DNA of 64,000 bases. It comes from CAZVWJ01 sp964631325. GTDB taxonomy: Bacteria; T1Sed10-126. Under the pieces are notes generated by a model. The model had not been told where the DNA came from, ran no database searches, and saw only the letters and a list, made by a program, of their open reading frames with translations. The first letter of the stretch is position 1. Each line of letters begins with the position of its first letter. The stretch covers positions 1 to 64,000 of the forward strand of contig CAZVWJ010000012.1 in the NCBI GenBank assembly GCA_964631325.1. The letters run 5' to 3'. The position numbers were made by a program, and so were the translations under genes. Positions 17,210 to 25,915 of the stretch are shown piece after piece.

Positions 17210-18625
17210 TTAGTTTGGAAATTGATAAAACGCAGTTGGGTCAGTTTCCGATTCTGCCTTTCTTTCCAAAACACCTTTTTCCTGTAAACTTGTTAGTTTT
17301 CTATTCACAGTTCGCTTTACTTTCCCTATCAACTCAACGGCTTCCTTAGTGGTTATTTTTTGATTTTTTTGGATGTAATTAACAATTTTTTGCTCATCCT
17401 CATCAAGATCAACCTCATTTATCCCGTCATTTATCCCGTCATCCTTCTTTGTCGGTTTCAGTGGAATAATGGTCTTAAAAATGTCATCCTCAATTAATTT
17501 CGGGGTGGCCCCGGAAGTATAGATTCCACAGTATTTAAAGGTATTGCGGACGCCGGAACCAAGCTCATCAGCACGTCCAATCTCCTTGAAAAAACTGGCA
17601 ATCACCGGGTTCTTGGGATAGGGCGAGAAATTATCCGGGTTGATTTCCCCCACGTTGCGGGTGCGGTTGGCGTTCTCCGTCAGAACTCTGTCTTCCTCAA
17701 TGATCAACTTAGCTGGATAGGGATTCGTGTATTCCCGGTGAATCAACAGGTTCCCGATGACTTCGTGAAAAATAAGATCACGGACGCTTATTCGTTGATC
17801 GCCTTCGTTGTAGTATTTATCGGGAAGATGCTTTTTCACGAAGGCCATGAGCCGATCGTAACTTTCAATTAAATTCGTCCGCACGTCATCTCTGTCGTCG
17901 TAGCGATCCTTATTTTCAACCCGCTTGATCGCATCCGTCCGGTGATGTGGACACACGTCCCGAATAACCTCGTCCTTTCCCAGCAACAGAACGGCTGCCA
18001 ACGTATACCCGGATTTGTTTGACTGGCGGTCCTCCCGGTAAAGACCGGCTGAACGAAGAAGCTCCCGGTCCTCCAATTCCAGCCACGGATGGTTCTTACG
18101 TTCACTACGGGCAAGCTTCCGTATTCGCTCAAACAGATCGTTTTTGAAATCGCCCATTTCTACAAACGGGTAAATCTCGTTCTCCGTGTAGGTCGACTGC
18201 TTGCGCCTGTAAAGCTTACTTACCTGCTCAGGCTGGTCCGTTATATCCAGATCCCCGTCCTCATTACGGTCATAGATTTCCCCACATGTCCGGTGGACCT
18301 GTGAGCTTTCCGGCACGAAAGTGTGGAGGACGTGCTTTCCCTCGTATTCAATGGTCTCCGGGGACAAATAAAATGGCGGATTGAGTTTTTGTGAATTGTT
18401 GGCATTGTTCACGATGCTGTTAATGACATCCTGAACACATTGTTCCAAAACGCCCACTACTTCCTTGTCGTCATTGATTCCCAGGAACAGGTGACCTCCG
18501 TTGCGGTTAAGGAAGGCACAAATCGTTTCAAAGGCGTTCTCATTGAGTTTCGAGCGGGATTCCTTGAACTCAACCTCAATTCCCTCGCCCGCCTGGAGAT
18601 ATTGCTCGAGTTCTTCCGGTTCCAT
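17210..18625 (-). CDS. AlbA_2/Schlafen-type ATP-binding protein with C-terminal HTH, 471 aa
   Basis: The start codon directly follows the helicase stop (TAAATG), so the two genes are co-translated. Residues 10-100 match the AlbA_2 domain: EVEFKESRSKLN, NRNGGHLFLGINDDKEVVG. The middle has a GHKL-like region (HEVIGNLLIHREYTN, LTENANRTRNVG). A GINDGINEVD linker precedes a winged HTH (about 410-470, KITTKEAVELIGKVKRTV). Members are annotated as transcriptional regulators or Schlafen-like nucleases, and several accompany restriction systems. It probably regulates or assists the PLD-helicase. Its linker repeat is the same feature that has decayed in the remnant next door. Confidence 0.8.
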   Translation of the reverse strand: MEPEELEQYLQAGEGIEVEFKESRSKLNENAFETICAFLNRNGGHLFLGINDDKEVVGVLEQCVQDVINSIVNNANNSQKLNPPFYLSPETIEYEGKHVLHTFVPESSQVHRTCGEIYDRNEDGDLDITDQPEQVSKLYRRKQSTYTENEIYPFVEMGDFKNDLFERIRKLARSERKNHPWLELEDRELLRSAGLYREDRQSNKSGYTLAAVLLLGKDEVIRDVCPHHRTDAIKRVENKDRYDDRDDVRTNLIESYDRLMAFVKKHLPDKYYNEGDQRISVRDLIFHEVIGNLLIHREYTNPYPAKLIIEEDRVLTENANRTRNVGEINPDNFSPYPKNPVIASFFKEIGRADELGSGVRNTFKYCGIYTSGATPKLIEDDIFKTIIPLKPTKKDDGINDGINEVDLDEDEQKIVNYIQKNQKITTKEAVELIGKVKRTVNRKLTSLQEKGVLERKAESETDPTAFYQFPN

Positions 18626-21600
18626 TTAATCCGCCCCCCGTTGCCCGGAATTTTCAGCGTTAACCAAATACTCGGAGAGGATTATTTCCCGGGGCTGATC
18701 CTCCCGGCTACTGCCCGGGGACTCCTTTTCCAGCAGGCCGTCCGGGATGTGACAGCGGAGAACTTCTAAAATTTTTAGGGGATTGCCGGTTGGATTATCA
18801 AGCGACTCCAATTTCTGTTTTATTTTCCGGGTTGTCTGCCGGGCCGGACGCGCCCCCTGGACAAGATCTATTACCGAGCGAATGTATTGTTGATCGGATT
18901 CAGTAAATTTATCGTGGTTTTCCACCGCCTGTAGATACTGGACGATGAACTGTTCATTTGTTTGCCCGCCCTGGCGCGAATGTTCAACTTCTTCCTGAAA
19001 AAGCTCCTTGAACTGCTGTTTGTTCTGATTTAATTTTGAATAATAATCGTCCGGCAAATCAAGCCGCTCGGTGCCCTGTTCACATTCCATCAGCGTGGCC
19101 GCCCTGTAAAAAGGAAGCGCCTGGGCCCCGTCCTCTTCGCAGAGGTAGAAACTCTTAACATTCCCCTTGCGAAAAAAGGACAGCAGGCCGGAAGCGGAAT
19201 TGTCGCCGGTTATTTCTCGAGCTGTGCGGGCTTTCTTCGGCAACTTCTTGAGCCGGTCAAATAACTCCGGGTTTTGATCACGAACCTCGCGGATTTTGGC
19301 CAGGTAATCAAGTTCCGGCGAGGCTTGATCGCCGCCCTTCTCGTAGGTCTCGGGATCATTGAGCTTCTCATACAACTGTTCCCCGAAAAAACTGTGCGTG
19401 GTAACTTCCTCCGCTTCCGTCAGATATTTGGCGTCCTCGCCGAGGATATCGTGGAAGGATTGCAGTTTACTGGTCACAATTGCCTCAAGGTTCAAATGTT
19501 CCTCCGCCTGGCTGGTCGGGAAGAAATTAAAAATGTGGATCTCTTCAAAAGGGGTGCCAATACGATTGACGCGGCCTGAACGCTGAAGAACCTTGGTCGG
19601 ATTCCAGGGTAAATCGTAATTTACAATTAAATTCGACTGGTGCAGATTAATTCCCTCGGAGAGAACATCAGTGGTGACAAGGAAACGGATTTCGTCCGCT
19701 CCGTTTTCCGGTTCAATACCGGGATCAAAATTCTCCCGAATCCTGTCCCGGGCCACCCGCTTGCCCACGGTAGCACCCTGGTAAAGTCTTCGGCTGCTGG
19801 AATAAAACATCACCCGGTCCGGGTAACGCTCGTTAAGCTCCTCGTATAAATACTCCCCCGTCTCCGCGGACTCGGTAAAAATTACAGCAGGACTTTTAGA
19901 AAATAGCTCGTTTGATTCAATCTCTTCCAGCAAACTCTCCAGCTTGGGATCAGTGGTGACATTATTCCAGAGGTGTTTGATTTTCCGGAGAAGCTGGAGA
20001 TCTTTATTAATGTCAGCAATGAAATTATCCGAGAATTTTTCCGCCGCCCAGCGCTTGGCCTTATCCTCCTCAACCAGCTCCAGGAGCCGGGCTTCATTGT
20101 CTGCTTCCGCCGAATCCCAGAGTTCATTTATATTCACGTCTTTACTTACGTAGACTGCTCCCGATTCATACATATCAACAAAATTTTCGTAGGACTCAAT
20201 AAACCGGCCGAGAGTATTCTTGAACGCCAGAAAGCTGCTCTCAAGTCTTTTCACAATTAAACTTTTCATAAACCCCCGAATATTTCGCTGGGACTGCTTC
20301 TCGAACTCTTCGACCGGTTCTTCCAGGTATAAGAGGGGCACATAACGGGCATAGTCCATTTCCTTCAACAACTGAATTGTTTCCTCGAAAACTTCCTCGG
20401 TTCCGGAATCAAAATTATATAAGAGCCGGTGGGGAGGCTTGACCTCGGGGAACTGCACGCCCCGCTTTTCCAGGTCTTCCTTGTAATGTTTTTCCACGTC
20501 GGAGCGGGTCCGGCGAATCATTACATACTTGAGAATCTTTTCCCTGACCTCTTCGGCCACTTCATCCAGGACATCCTGGTAGCCGGGATCATCGGGGTCG
20601 TAATTGCGTTTGCGTTTTTCCAATCCTTTGAAAAATTTATGGAGATTTTTGACCCCGGGAATGGTGCTCTGCTTGGGCTCCTGGAATAACTTCAACTGCC
20701 GGTAAATATCCTGTTCCGTGTTATTGAATGGTGTGGCGGTGACAAGGATAACATCTTTGCCCCAGCAAATCTCCAGCAATTTTTCGTATTTTTCCGTCTG
20801 TTCATTACGGAAGCGGTGCGCTTCATCAACAAGGATTGTGCTGTATTTATCGGGGTTGTTTCTGAGAACGTGATGGAGCTTACCGTGGGACTGGACTTTA
20901 TAACCCCGGACGCCAAATTCCCGGAAAGTATCTTCCCAGTAATCCTCCAGCACAGGAGGACAGAGGATTAGTTTCTGCCCTTTCATTTTCTGTGCTAAGA
21001 GAGCGGCAATAAAAGTTTTACCCAAACCGACCACGTCGGCGATAAAAACTCCGCCATATTCATTTAGGATTCTTTGGGCCTGGGCAACCGCCTGTTTCTG
21101 ATACTCAAGGTCGATGTAGCCCGGCGGCAGATAATCATCAAAGTCGCGGTCAAGATTGATTTCTTCCTCAAAATATTCGTATAAAAATTTGAGGTACAGC
21201 TCATAAGGAGTGATTTCATCATTCAACCAGGTCTTTCGCGGAATTTGCTCGACAAATTTTTCTGTTATTTCCGTGGATTCCTTCCAGAGCTGTTCAAACT
21301 GGTCCTCGGCAAAACGGACGTCCTCTCTATTTTTAAGCTCCACGTTAAATTCCCGCCGGCCAACCAGACCGGACTCGGAGAAATTGCTGGAACCGGTTAT
21401 TACCCGACCATAATCCCGGTCAGCTTCGGAAAAACGGCTGATATAAACCTTGGCGTGGATATCTTCAGAGGGATAGACTCGGAGTTTCAATTTGCCGGAC
21501 TGAAGCCAGTTGATAAAGGTCCGGATTCCCGTTTCAACTTCAGGTGCGTCCTCGGAAAGCTCCAGTTCTTGTTGGACCTGCTGTAAATACTGTTCTTCGG

Positions 21601-21871
21601 CCTGGGTAAAGTTCTCCATATCAAGTTTTCGCTGGGCCGACTGATAATGTTCAAAAGTCTTTTGGCCCACGTTGATTCCAACTAAAATATGAATTTCCTC
21701 GACGGACTCCAGGTGTTCGTAAAGGCGATGGAAACCGGAAAGACGAAAATAGCCGACGAGGACATCAAAAGTTCTGGCGTCGGGGAGTGTACTTACAAAG
21801 CGATCCAGCAGAGAGGAATGTTCCTGGTTGGTGAAGAAGGTCAGGTCAGTATCGGTTTCTGAACCGTTCAC
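18626..21871 (-). CDS. PLD-nuclease/SNF2 helicase fusion, 1081 aa
   Basis: A GTG start at 21871 with GAGGTTGG upstream fits best. Residues 30-190 are a phospholipase D-like domain with one HxK motif (HAKVYI, 139-144) followed by GSSNFS (160-165). One PLD half is present, so a dimer would be needed for cleavage. Residues 255-800 form a SNF2 helicase: DVVGLGKT (279-286), DEAHRFRNE (349-357), TATPFNN (378-384), and the helicase C motif SEGINLHQSNLIVNYD with QRSGRVNRIG. The last 230 residues are unassigned. Such PLD-helicases act in restriction-like defence, moving on DNA and cutting it. It heads the minus-strand series with AlbA and the methyltransferase. Confidence 0.9.
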   Translation of the reverse strand: MNGSETDTDLTFFTNQEHSSLLDRFVSTLPDARTFDVLVGYFRLSGFHRLYEHLESVEEIHILVGINVGQKTFEHYQSAQRKLDMENFTQAEEQYLQQVQQELELSEDAPEVETGIRTFINWLQSGKLKLRVYPSEDIHAKVYISRFSEADRDYGRVITGSSNFSESGLVGRREFNVELKNREDVRFAEDQFEQLWKESTEITEKFVEQIPRKTWLNDEITPYELYLKFLYEYFEEEINLDRDFDDYLPPGYIDLEYQKQAVAQAQRILNEYGGVFIADVVGLGKTFIAALLAQKMKGQKLILCPPVLEDYWEDTFREFGVRGYKVQSHGKLHHVLRNNPDKYSTILVDEAHRFRNEQTEKYEKLLEICWGKDVILVTATPFNNTEQDIYRQLKLFQEPKQSTIPGVKNLHKFFKGLEKRKRNYDPDDPGYQDVLDEVAEEVREKILKYVMIRRTRSDVEKHYKEDLEKRGVQFPEVKPPHRLLYNFDSGTEEVFEETIQLLKEMDYARYVPLLYLEEPVEEFEKQSQRNIRGFMKSLIVKRLESSFLAFKNTLGRFIESYENFVDMYESGAVYVSKDVNINELWDSAEADNEARLLELVEEDKAKRWAAEKFSDNFIADINKDLQLLRKIKHLWNNVTTDPKLESLLEEIESNELFSKSPAVIFTESAETGEYLYEELNERYPDRVMFYSSSRRLYQGATVGKRVARDRIRENFDPGIEPENGADEIRFLVTTDVLSEGINLHQSNLIVNYDLPWNPTKVLQRSGRVNRIGTPFEEIHIFNFFPTSQAEEHLNLEAIVTSKLQSFHDILGEDAKYLTEAEEVTTHSFFGEQLYEKLNDPETYEKGGDQASPELDYLAKIREVRDQNPELFDRLKKLPKKARTAREITGDNSASGLLSFFRKGNVKSFYLCEEDGAQALPFYRAATLMECEQGTERLDLPDDYYSKLNQNKQQFKELFQEEVEHSRQGGQTNEQFIVQYLQAVENHDKFTESDQQYIRSVIDLVQGARPARQTTRKIKQKLESLDNPTGNPLKILEVLRCHIPDGLLEKESPGSSREDQPREIILSEYLVNAENSGQRGAD

Positions 21872-21932
21872 ATTTCCAACCTCAAATATATTTTTAAAAT
21901 GATTAGCTCTTCATGCCTAACTCCGTAAGAAC

Positions 21933-22027
21933 AACATTCAATATTTTAACATCGGAAAAAGCTAAATCGAGGATTCTGTCACGGTAAATCAATCTTACCT
22001 GATTTTTGGGGGAATTTTAATTATTTT
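21933..22027 (-). promoter_or_regulatory. promoter-bearing duplicated segment upstream of the PLD-helicase
   Basis: This segment matches 27611-27704 (upstream of the second AlbA gene) at about 85% identity. On the minus strand both copies keep an extended -10 box (TGTTAAAAT here, TGCTAAAAT there), with CTCGAT 17 bases upstream as a weak -35, followed by an A/T-rich leader. Conservation of the box between copies supports a promoter. Both downstream genes read leftward. Confidence 0.5.
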
Positions 22028-22635
22028 TATTGAGGGACAAAGGGGAGCGTGATGGGGGGACCGTCGCAGAGGCGACATAGCGCAGAGGCGGAGAGGCGAA
22101 AGAGCATTAAACCTCGTGATGAGGGAAAATCAAAGGCAACGGCAAAGTCAAAATGGATTGCCGGGTCAAGCCCGGCAATGACGTCGTTGTATGGATTTCC
22201 GTGGGGACGGAGGTTGATTATTGATTAATTCTTTTAGCTCGCAGATTAGCGCAGAAAGTGCGGATTTATTATTTTTGTAAATCAAGTTCAAAACCTTCGG
22301 ATCCTCAGATTAGTGGGATTACACGGATTGAAGTTCAAATTCAAAGGCAAGATAACGCAAAGGCGCAGAGGCGCAAAGGAAATTCAATTGAGTAATTGAA
22401 AAATTTTAACCCTTAGTTTTTCTACTTCCAGAACATCTTGAACATTATTTTGTTGACGAATTTGTTCCAGGGAGAGCAAAGTTTCCAGTTTTCAGTTTAA
22501 AGTTTCAAGTTACAGGTTGAAATTCAAAATCAATAAGGATTTTGTTCAGGCCGAAGAACTTATTGAAAATTTTACCGAGCATGGGTTCCCCCCAACATAC
22601 TCCGATTATATTTTCCGCTTCCAAACCAAGAGCTG
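22028..22635. repeat. repeat-rich spacer between the helicase and potassium channel genes
   Basis: No gene is seen. Bases 22086-22183 repeat 28767-28865 almost exactly and include the palindrome 'attgccgggtcaagcccgg'. 'acgcaaaggcgcagaggcg' near 22355 and 'ggttgattattgattaatt' near 22213 are shared with 16685/28552 and 16730/28943. These mosaic repeats mark cassette boundaries. Confidence 0.7.
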
Positions 22636-23394
22636 TTAACCGTTCAACTGGAGGCCTTCTTTGACGCCGAACTTCTTCTCCAGTTCCGGTTCTTTTTCGC
22701 CTTTGACGATAATGAGCAGATAGTCCCCGGTTTCCAGTGTCTCCGAACCCTCCGGATTCTTGATCAGTTCCCGCCCACCGTCACCGTTAGCCTTACTCAT
22801 CCCCACACAGACACAATTTTGCTCGTTTTTAATTTCCCAGAAAGCTTCGTCGTAGGTAGAATTAAGATACTTGCATTCCTCAGAAATTAAATACTGCTGT
22901 AAATCATAATCCTCATCCCGCTGGGTACCCCGTAAGATATCATCCTCGAAGAGAGCCACGTCAGACTCATACATATAACTCGTGACCAACTTAGAAGCAA
23001 CTACAAACTTGGAGACAGCGTAAGAGACACCGGCATTTTTAAAGGTCTGCTCCAGGTCGTCGTTTTCAAGCACAGCTACGTATTCCAGTTCTTTGTAGTG
23101 TTTTTTCATATTCAAAATAGCGATCAGGCTCTCATCGTCGGTGTCAAGATTAACAAACACCCGGAGCGAAGCTTCTATGTTAAACTCGGAAAATTTTTCA
23201 AATCCGGTTAACTCCCGGTGAACAGCGTGGACGTATTCTCCGGGAAATTCTTCTTCTATTTCATCCACGAACTCCGGCTCCTTGGCGACTACAACAACGT
23301 TACGGCGCGACGCCACTAAACGCTGGATAATCATTTCACTGAATGCATCCCAGCCTAAAATAACGACGTGATTTTCAAGTTCTTGCGGTAACAT
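22636..23394 (-). CDS. RCK/TrkA-type regulatory protein without membrane domain, 252 aa
   Basis: Residues 8-120 form an RCK_N (Rossmann) domain starting NHVVILGWDAFSEMIIQRL. The first glycine motif is GWxxF rather than GxGxxG, as in its two neighbours. The C-terminal half (about 170-252) is a TrkA_C-type domain. There is no pore or membrane helix. It lies 18 bases after the canonical channel gene and shares its RCK sequence style, so it probably joins the cytoplasmic gating ring of that channel. RCK domains bind ligands such as nucleotides or divalent cations and open or close the pore. Confidence 0.8.
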   Translation of the reverse strand: MLPQELENHVVILGWDAFSEMIIQRLVASRRNVVVVAKEPEFVDEIEEEFPGEYVHAVHRELTGFEKFSEFNIEASLRVFVNLDTDDESLIAILNMKKHYKELEYVAVLENDDLEQTFKNAGVSYAVSKFVVASKLVTSYMYESDVALFEDDILRGTQRDEDYDLQQYLISEECKYLNSTYDEAFWEIKNEQNCVCVGMSKANGDGGRELIKNPEGSETLETGDYLLIIVKGEKEPELEKKFGVKEGLQLNG

Positions 23395-23412
23395 TGAATT
23401 CCCTCCGGAAAA

Positions 23413-24468
23413 TCAGAATTTAATTCCCTGACTGACTCCAAAAAAAGCTTCAATTTCCTCCATGTTTTCGCCCGTAGCAATTAAAACGAGATAATCTCCC
23501 GCCTGCACCTTTACATCGTCAGGCGGGAGTTTTAACAGCCGGTTATCTTCGGGCTGATTCTTACGGAGCCCGACAACCGGTTCACCATATTCCTCGTAAA
23601 AATTTTTAAAAACTTCTCCATAATTTCTGTCGTCAAATTCACAATTTTCCGTAACCTGGTATTGCTGGAACTCATGGTCACCATTTTGAGAAATAGAGGC
23701 CATTAAATCATTCAGATAATCCGCCACGTCCGGCTCAAAAATGTAGCTGGCAATCACGCCGGAGGCCGCATCATGTCTGGAAATAACATAGTCAGCACCA
23801 TTTTCCTTCAGCGTGTCCACCAGCTCAACATTTTCAACAGTAACAACGTACTCCGGCTGAGAGAATTCGTCCCGAAGATTCAACAAGCCAACCAGAGTAT
23901 CAGTATCACTATCTGGACTGATCAGGACCCGGGCCGCTTCATTGACATTGACTTTGGAATAATTATCAAAGTTGTCAAGATCCGTGAACAGGGAAAAAAC
24001 TGTGTCCCGGTCGAACTCGTTGCGGATTAAATCAATACTATCCCGGCTATCAGTGATGATCGCCACTTTTTTGCCGGAAAGGACTAACTCCCGGACCACG
24101 AGCTCGGTAAAATTATTCCAGCCGATGACTACGAAATGGTTTACAAAATCAGTGCCATCGTAACCGAGCCGTTTGCGTTCCCGATACTCGGCAAACTTAT
24201 CCCCGATTTTGCCAACAAGGAAGCCCAAGAAGCCAAGGCTGGCGAGCACGAAAGCGCCACCGATTATTCTACCGTAGAGCGAGACCGGAAAGTAGTCCCC
24301 GTAGCCAACCGTGGTCAGGGTGACCAATGAATACCAGAAAGCGTCTCCAAAATTTTGGATATTGGAATCAGCATAAGGTTGTTCAACCACAACCAGCAGT
24401 TTCAACAGTAGGAAATAAGCAACCACACCCAGAATGCAGTAAAGGGTTCTCTTTACTTTTTTATCCAT
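23413..24468 (-). CDS. potassium channel subunit with canonical filter and RCK domain, 351 aa
   Basis: Two membrane helices (about 9-28 and 67-88) flank a pore loop with the full selectivity filter TTVGYGD at residues 52-58. An RCK_N domain (HFVVIGWNNFTELVV, near 112) and a TrkA_C domain (about 260-351) follow. The layout equals MthK-type calcium- or nucleotide-gated potassium channels. It begins one base after the stop of a sister gene whose filter is degenerate, and is followed by an RCK-only gene. The three very likely make one heteromeric channel for potassium balance. Confidence 0.9.
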   Translation of the reverse strand: MDKKVKRTLYCILGVVAYFLLLKLLVVVEQPYADSNIQNFGDAFWYSLVTLTTVGYGDYFPVSLYGRIIGGAFVLASLGFLGFLVGKIGDKFAEYRERKRLGYDGTDFVNHFVVIGWNNFTELVVRELVLSGKKVAIITDSRDSIDLIRNEFDRDTVFSLFTDLDNFDNYSKVNVNEAARVLISPDSDTDTLVGLLNLRDEFSQPEYVVTVENVELVDTLKENGADYVISRHDAASGVIASYIFEPDVADYLNDLMASISQNGDHEFQQYQVTENCEFDDRNYGEVFKNFYEEYGEPVVGLRKNQPEDNRLLKLPPDDVKVQAGDYLVLIATGENMEEIEAFFGVSQGIKF

Positions 24469-24469
24469 T

Positions 24470-25546
24470 TTAGAATCGCAGCCCCTGTTCTACCTGGAAA
24501 TAATTTCCAACCGCGCCCATTATTTCATTGGTCACAATTAGAACCAAATAATCCTCCGCCTGGATCGTATCTGCGTCAGAAGGTAAAATTTCTAAATGTC
24601 GTTCTTCGTCCCCGGGCCGGCTATAACCAACCAGCAAACAGCCAAGCTCATTGTACAAGAATTCAAATGCTTCTCCGCAATTTTCACCAACCAATTCACA
24701 GTCAGGTTTCACATAATATTGTTGCAATTCATGATCCCCTTCCGATTCTACGGAGGTCATAAGGTCATTGAGGTAAGCGGCCGCATCCGGTTCAAAAATA
24801 TTACTGGCAATCAGCCCGGAAGCAGCGCGGTAACGTGAAACTACATAGTCAGCTCCATTTTCTACCAGAGTCTCCTCCAAATCCTCATTACGCACGGTAA
24901 CTACGTATTCGGGGCCGTCATAGTCATCCTTCAAATTCAAAAGGGTGACCAGTGTATCGGAGTCACTGCCGGGACTGACCAGAACCCGGCTGGCAGCTGA
25001 AATATTCACCTTTTCAAATCTTTCGTAATTATCCAACTCCGTAAATAAAACAAAAACATCCTCGGTCCCGTACTCATCGTAAATAAGGTCAATATCGGCT
25101 TTGCGATTGGTGACGACTGCAACTTGCTGATTGGATTTTAGCAGCTGTTTTACAACCAGCTCAGTAAATTGATTCCAGCCGATAATTAAATGGTGATTTT
25201 CAAAATCAGTTCCCGCGTAACCGAGCCGACGATATTCACGATACTCATTGAACATGTCACCAATTTTACCAATAAACACACCGAGCATCCCCAGACCGGT
25301 AAGGACAAAGACCACGGAAATAATTTTGCCGAAAAAAGTCGAAGGAAAGGTCATGAAATTACCAGCGCTCCCCAAGCCGGTCGGATTAAGAACTACATAC
25401 CAGAGGGAATCAACCAGAGTGGCATCAGGCTGGGAAGGAGAGAATTGTTCGAATTGAAAATAAGTATAGACGAGTAACACGTAGACAACCAGGACAAGGA
25501 CAGCATACAGACAATATTTGAGCCACTTTTTATGCTGAGGGGACAT
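24470..25546 (-). CDS. potassium-channel-like subunit with non-canonical filter, 358 aa
   Basis: AGGGAG eight bases upstream supports the ATG. The protein aligns along its whole length with the 351-aa neighbour: TM1 about 11-30, TM2 about 72-95, RCK_N from 115 (HHLIIGWNQFTELVV), TrkA_C at the end. The filter position reads NPTGLGSAGN (54-63) instead of TVGYGD. A homotetramer would not be a normal potassium-selective pore. As the first gene of the operon it may be a modulatory subunit in a heterotetramer, or a channel with different selectivity. Confidence 0.85.
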   Translation of the reverse strand: MSPQHKKWLKYCLYAVLVLVVYVLLVYTYFQFEQFSPSQPDATLVDSLWYVVLNPTGLGSAGNFMTFPSTFFGKIISVVFVLTGLGMLGVFIGKIGDMFNEYREYRRLGYAGTDFENHHLIIGWNQFTELVVKQLLKSNQQVAVVTNRKADIDLIYDEYGTEDVFVLFTELDNYERFEKVNISAASRVLVSPGSDSDTLVTLLNLKDDYDGPEYVVTVRNEDLEETLVENGADYVVSRYRAASGLIASNIFEPDAAAYLNDLMTSVESEGDHELQQYYVKPDCELVGENCGEAFEFLYNELGCLLVGYSRPGDEERHLEILPSDADTIQAEDYLVLIVTNEIMGAVGNYFQVEQGLRF

Positions 25547-25915
25547 ATTTAATGCTCCCTTCGGAAGCCAAAATCATTCACCTATGTGAACGGTCTAGCA
25601 GACATCAGTCAAAAGGCAGACAACTCGTGGAGCGTTCCGGTTTACAAACTGATTCCTCTTTATAGAGTCACTCTTCTTTGGATTTTATACTCTACCTGAA
25701 TATTTTAGATAAAAATTCAAATAAGGAAAACACTTTCTTGGTTGGGGGATTGAGGAAAAATTTCAAATTCCTGTCAGAAGCTCGCAGATTGGGGCGGGTG
25801 GACGCAGATTAATGATTAATTTCTCTGCACTATTGCGGGATTATACAAATTTCGTGTTCGAGCCTGCTGAAGTTTTTTATGGAGACAATCATTCATTAGA
25901 TTCTCAAACATGTAA
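25547..25915. repeat. spacer carrying the AlbA 3' flank repeat
   Basis: Bases 25831-25915 repeat 16790-16881. The rest is the leader of the channel operon. Minus-strand TATAAA boxes near 25660-25690 could be its promoter, but no convincing -35 is seen. Confidence 0.5.

Noticed and set aside
2884..21871. Assignment as BREX or DISARM
   Set aside because: No PglZ, BrxC, BrxL, DrmA or DrmB is seen; the shared elements are only a methyltransferase and a helicase.
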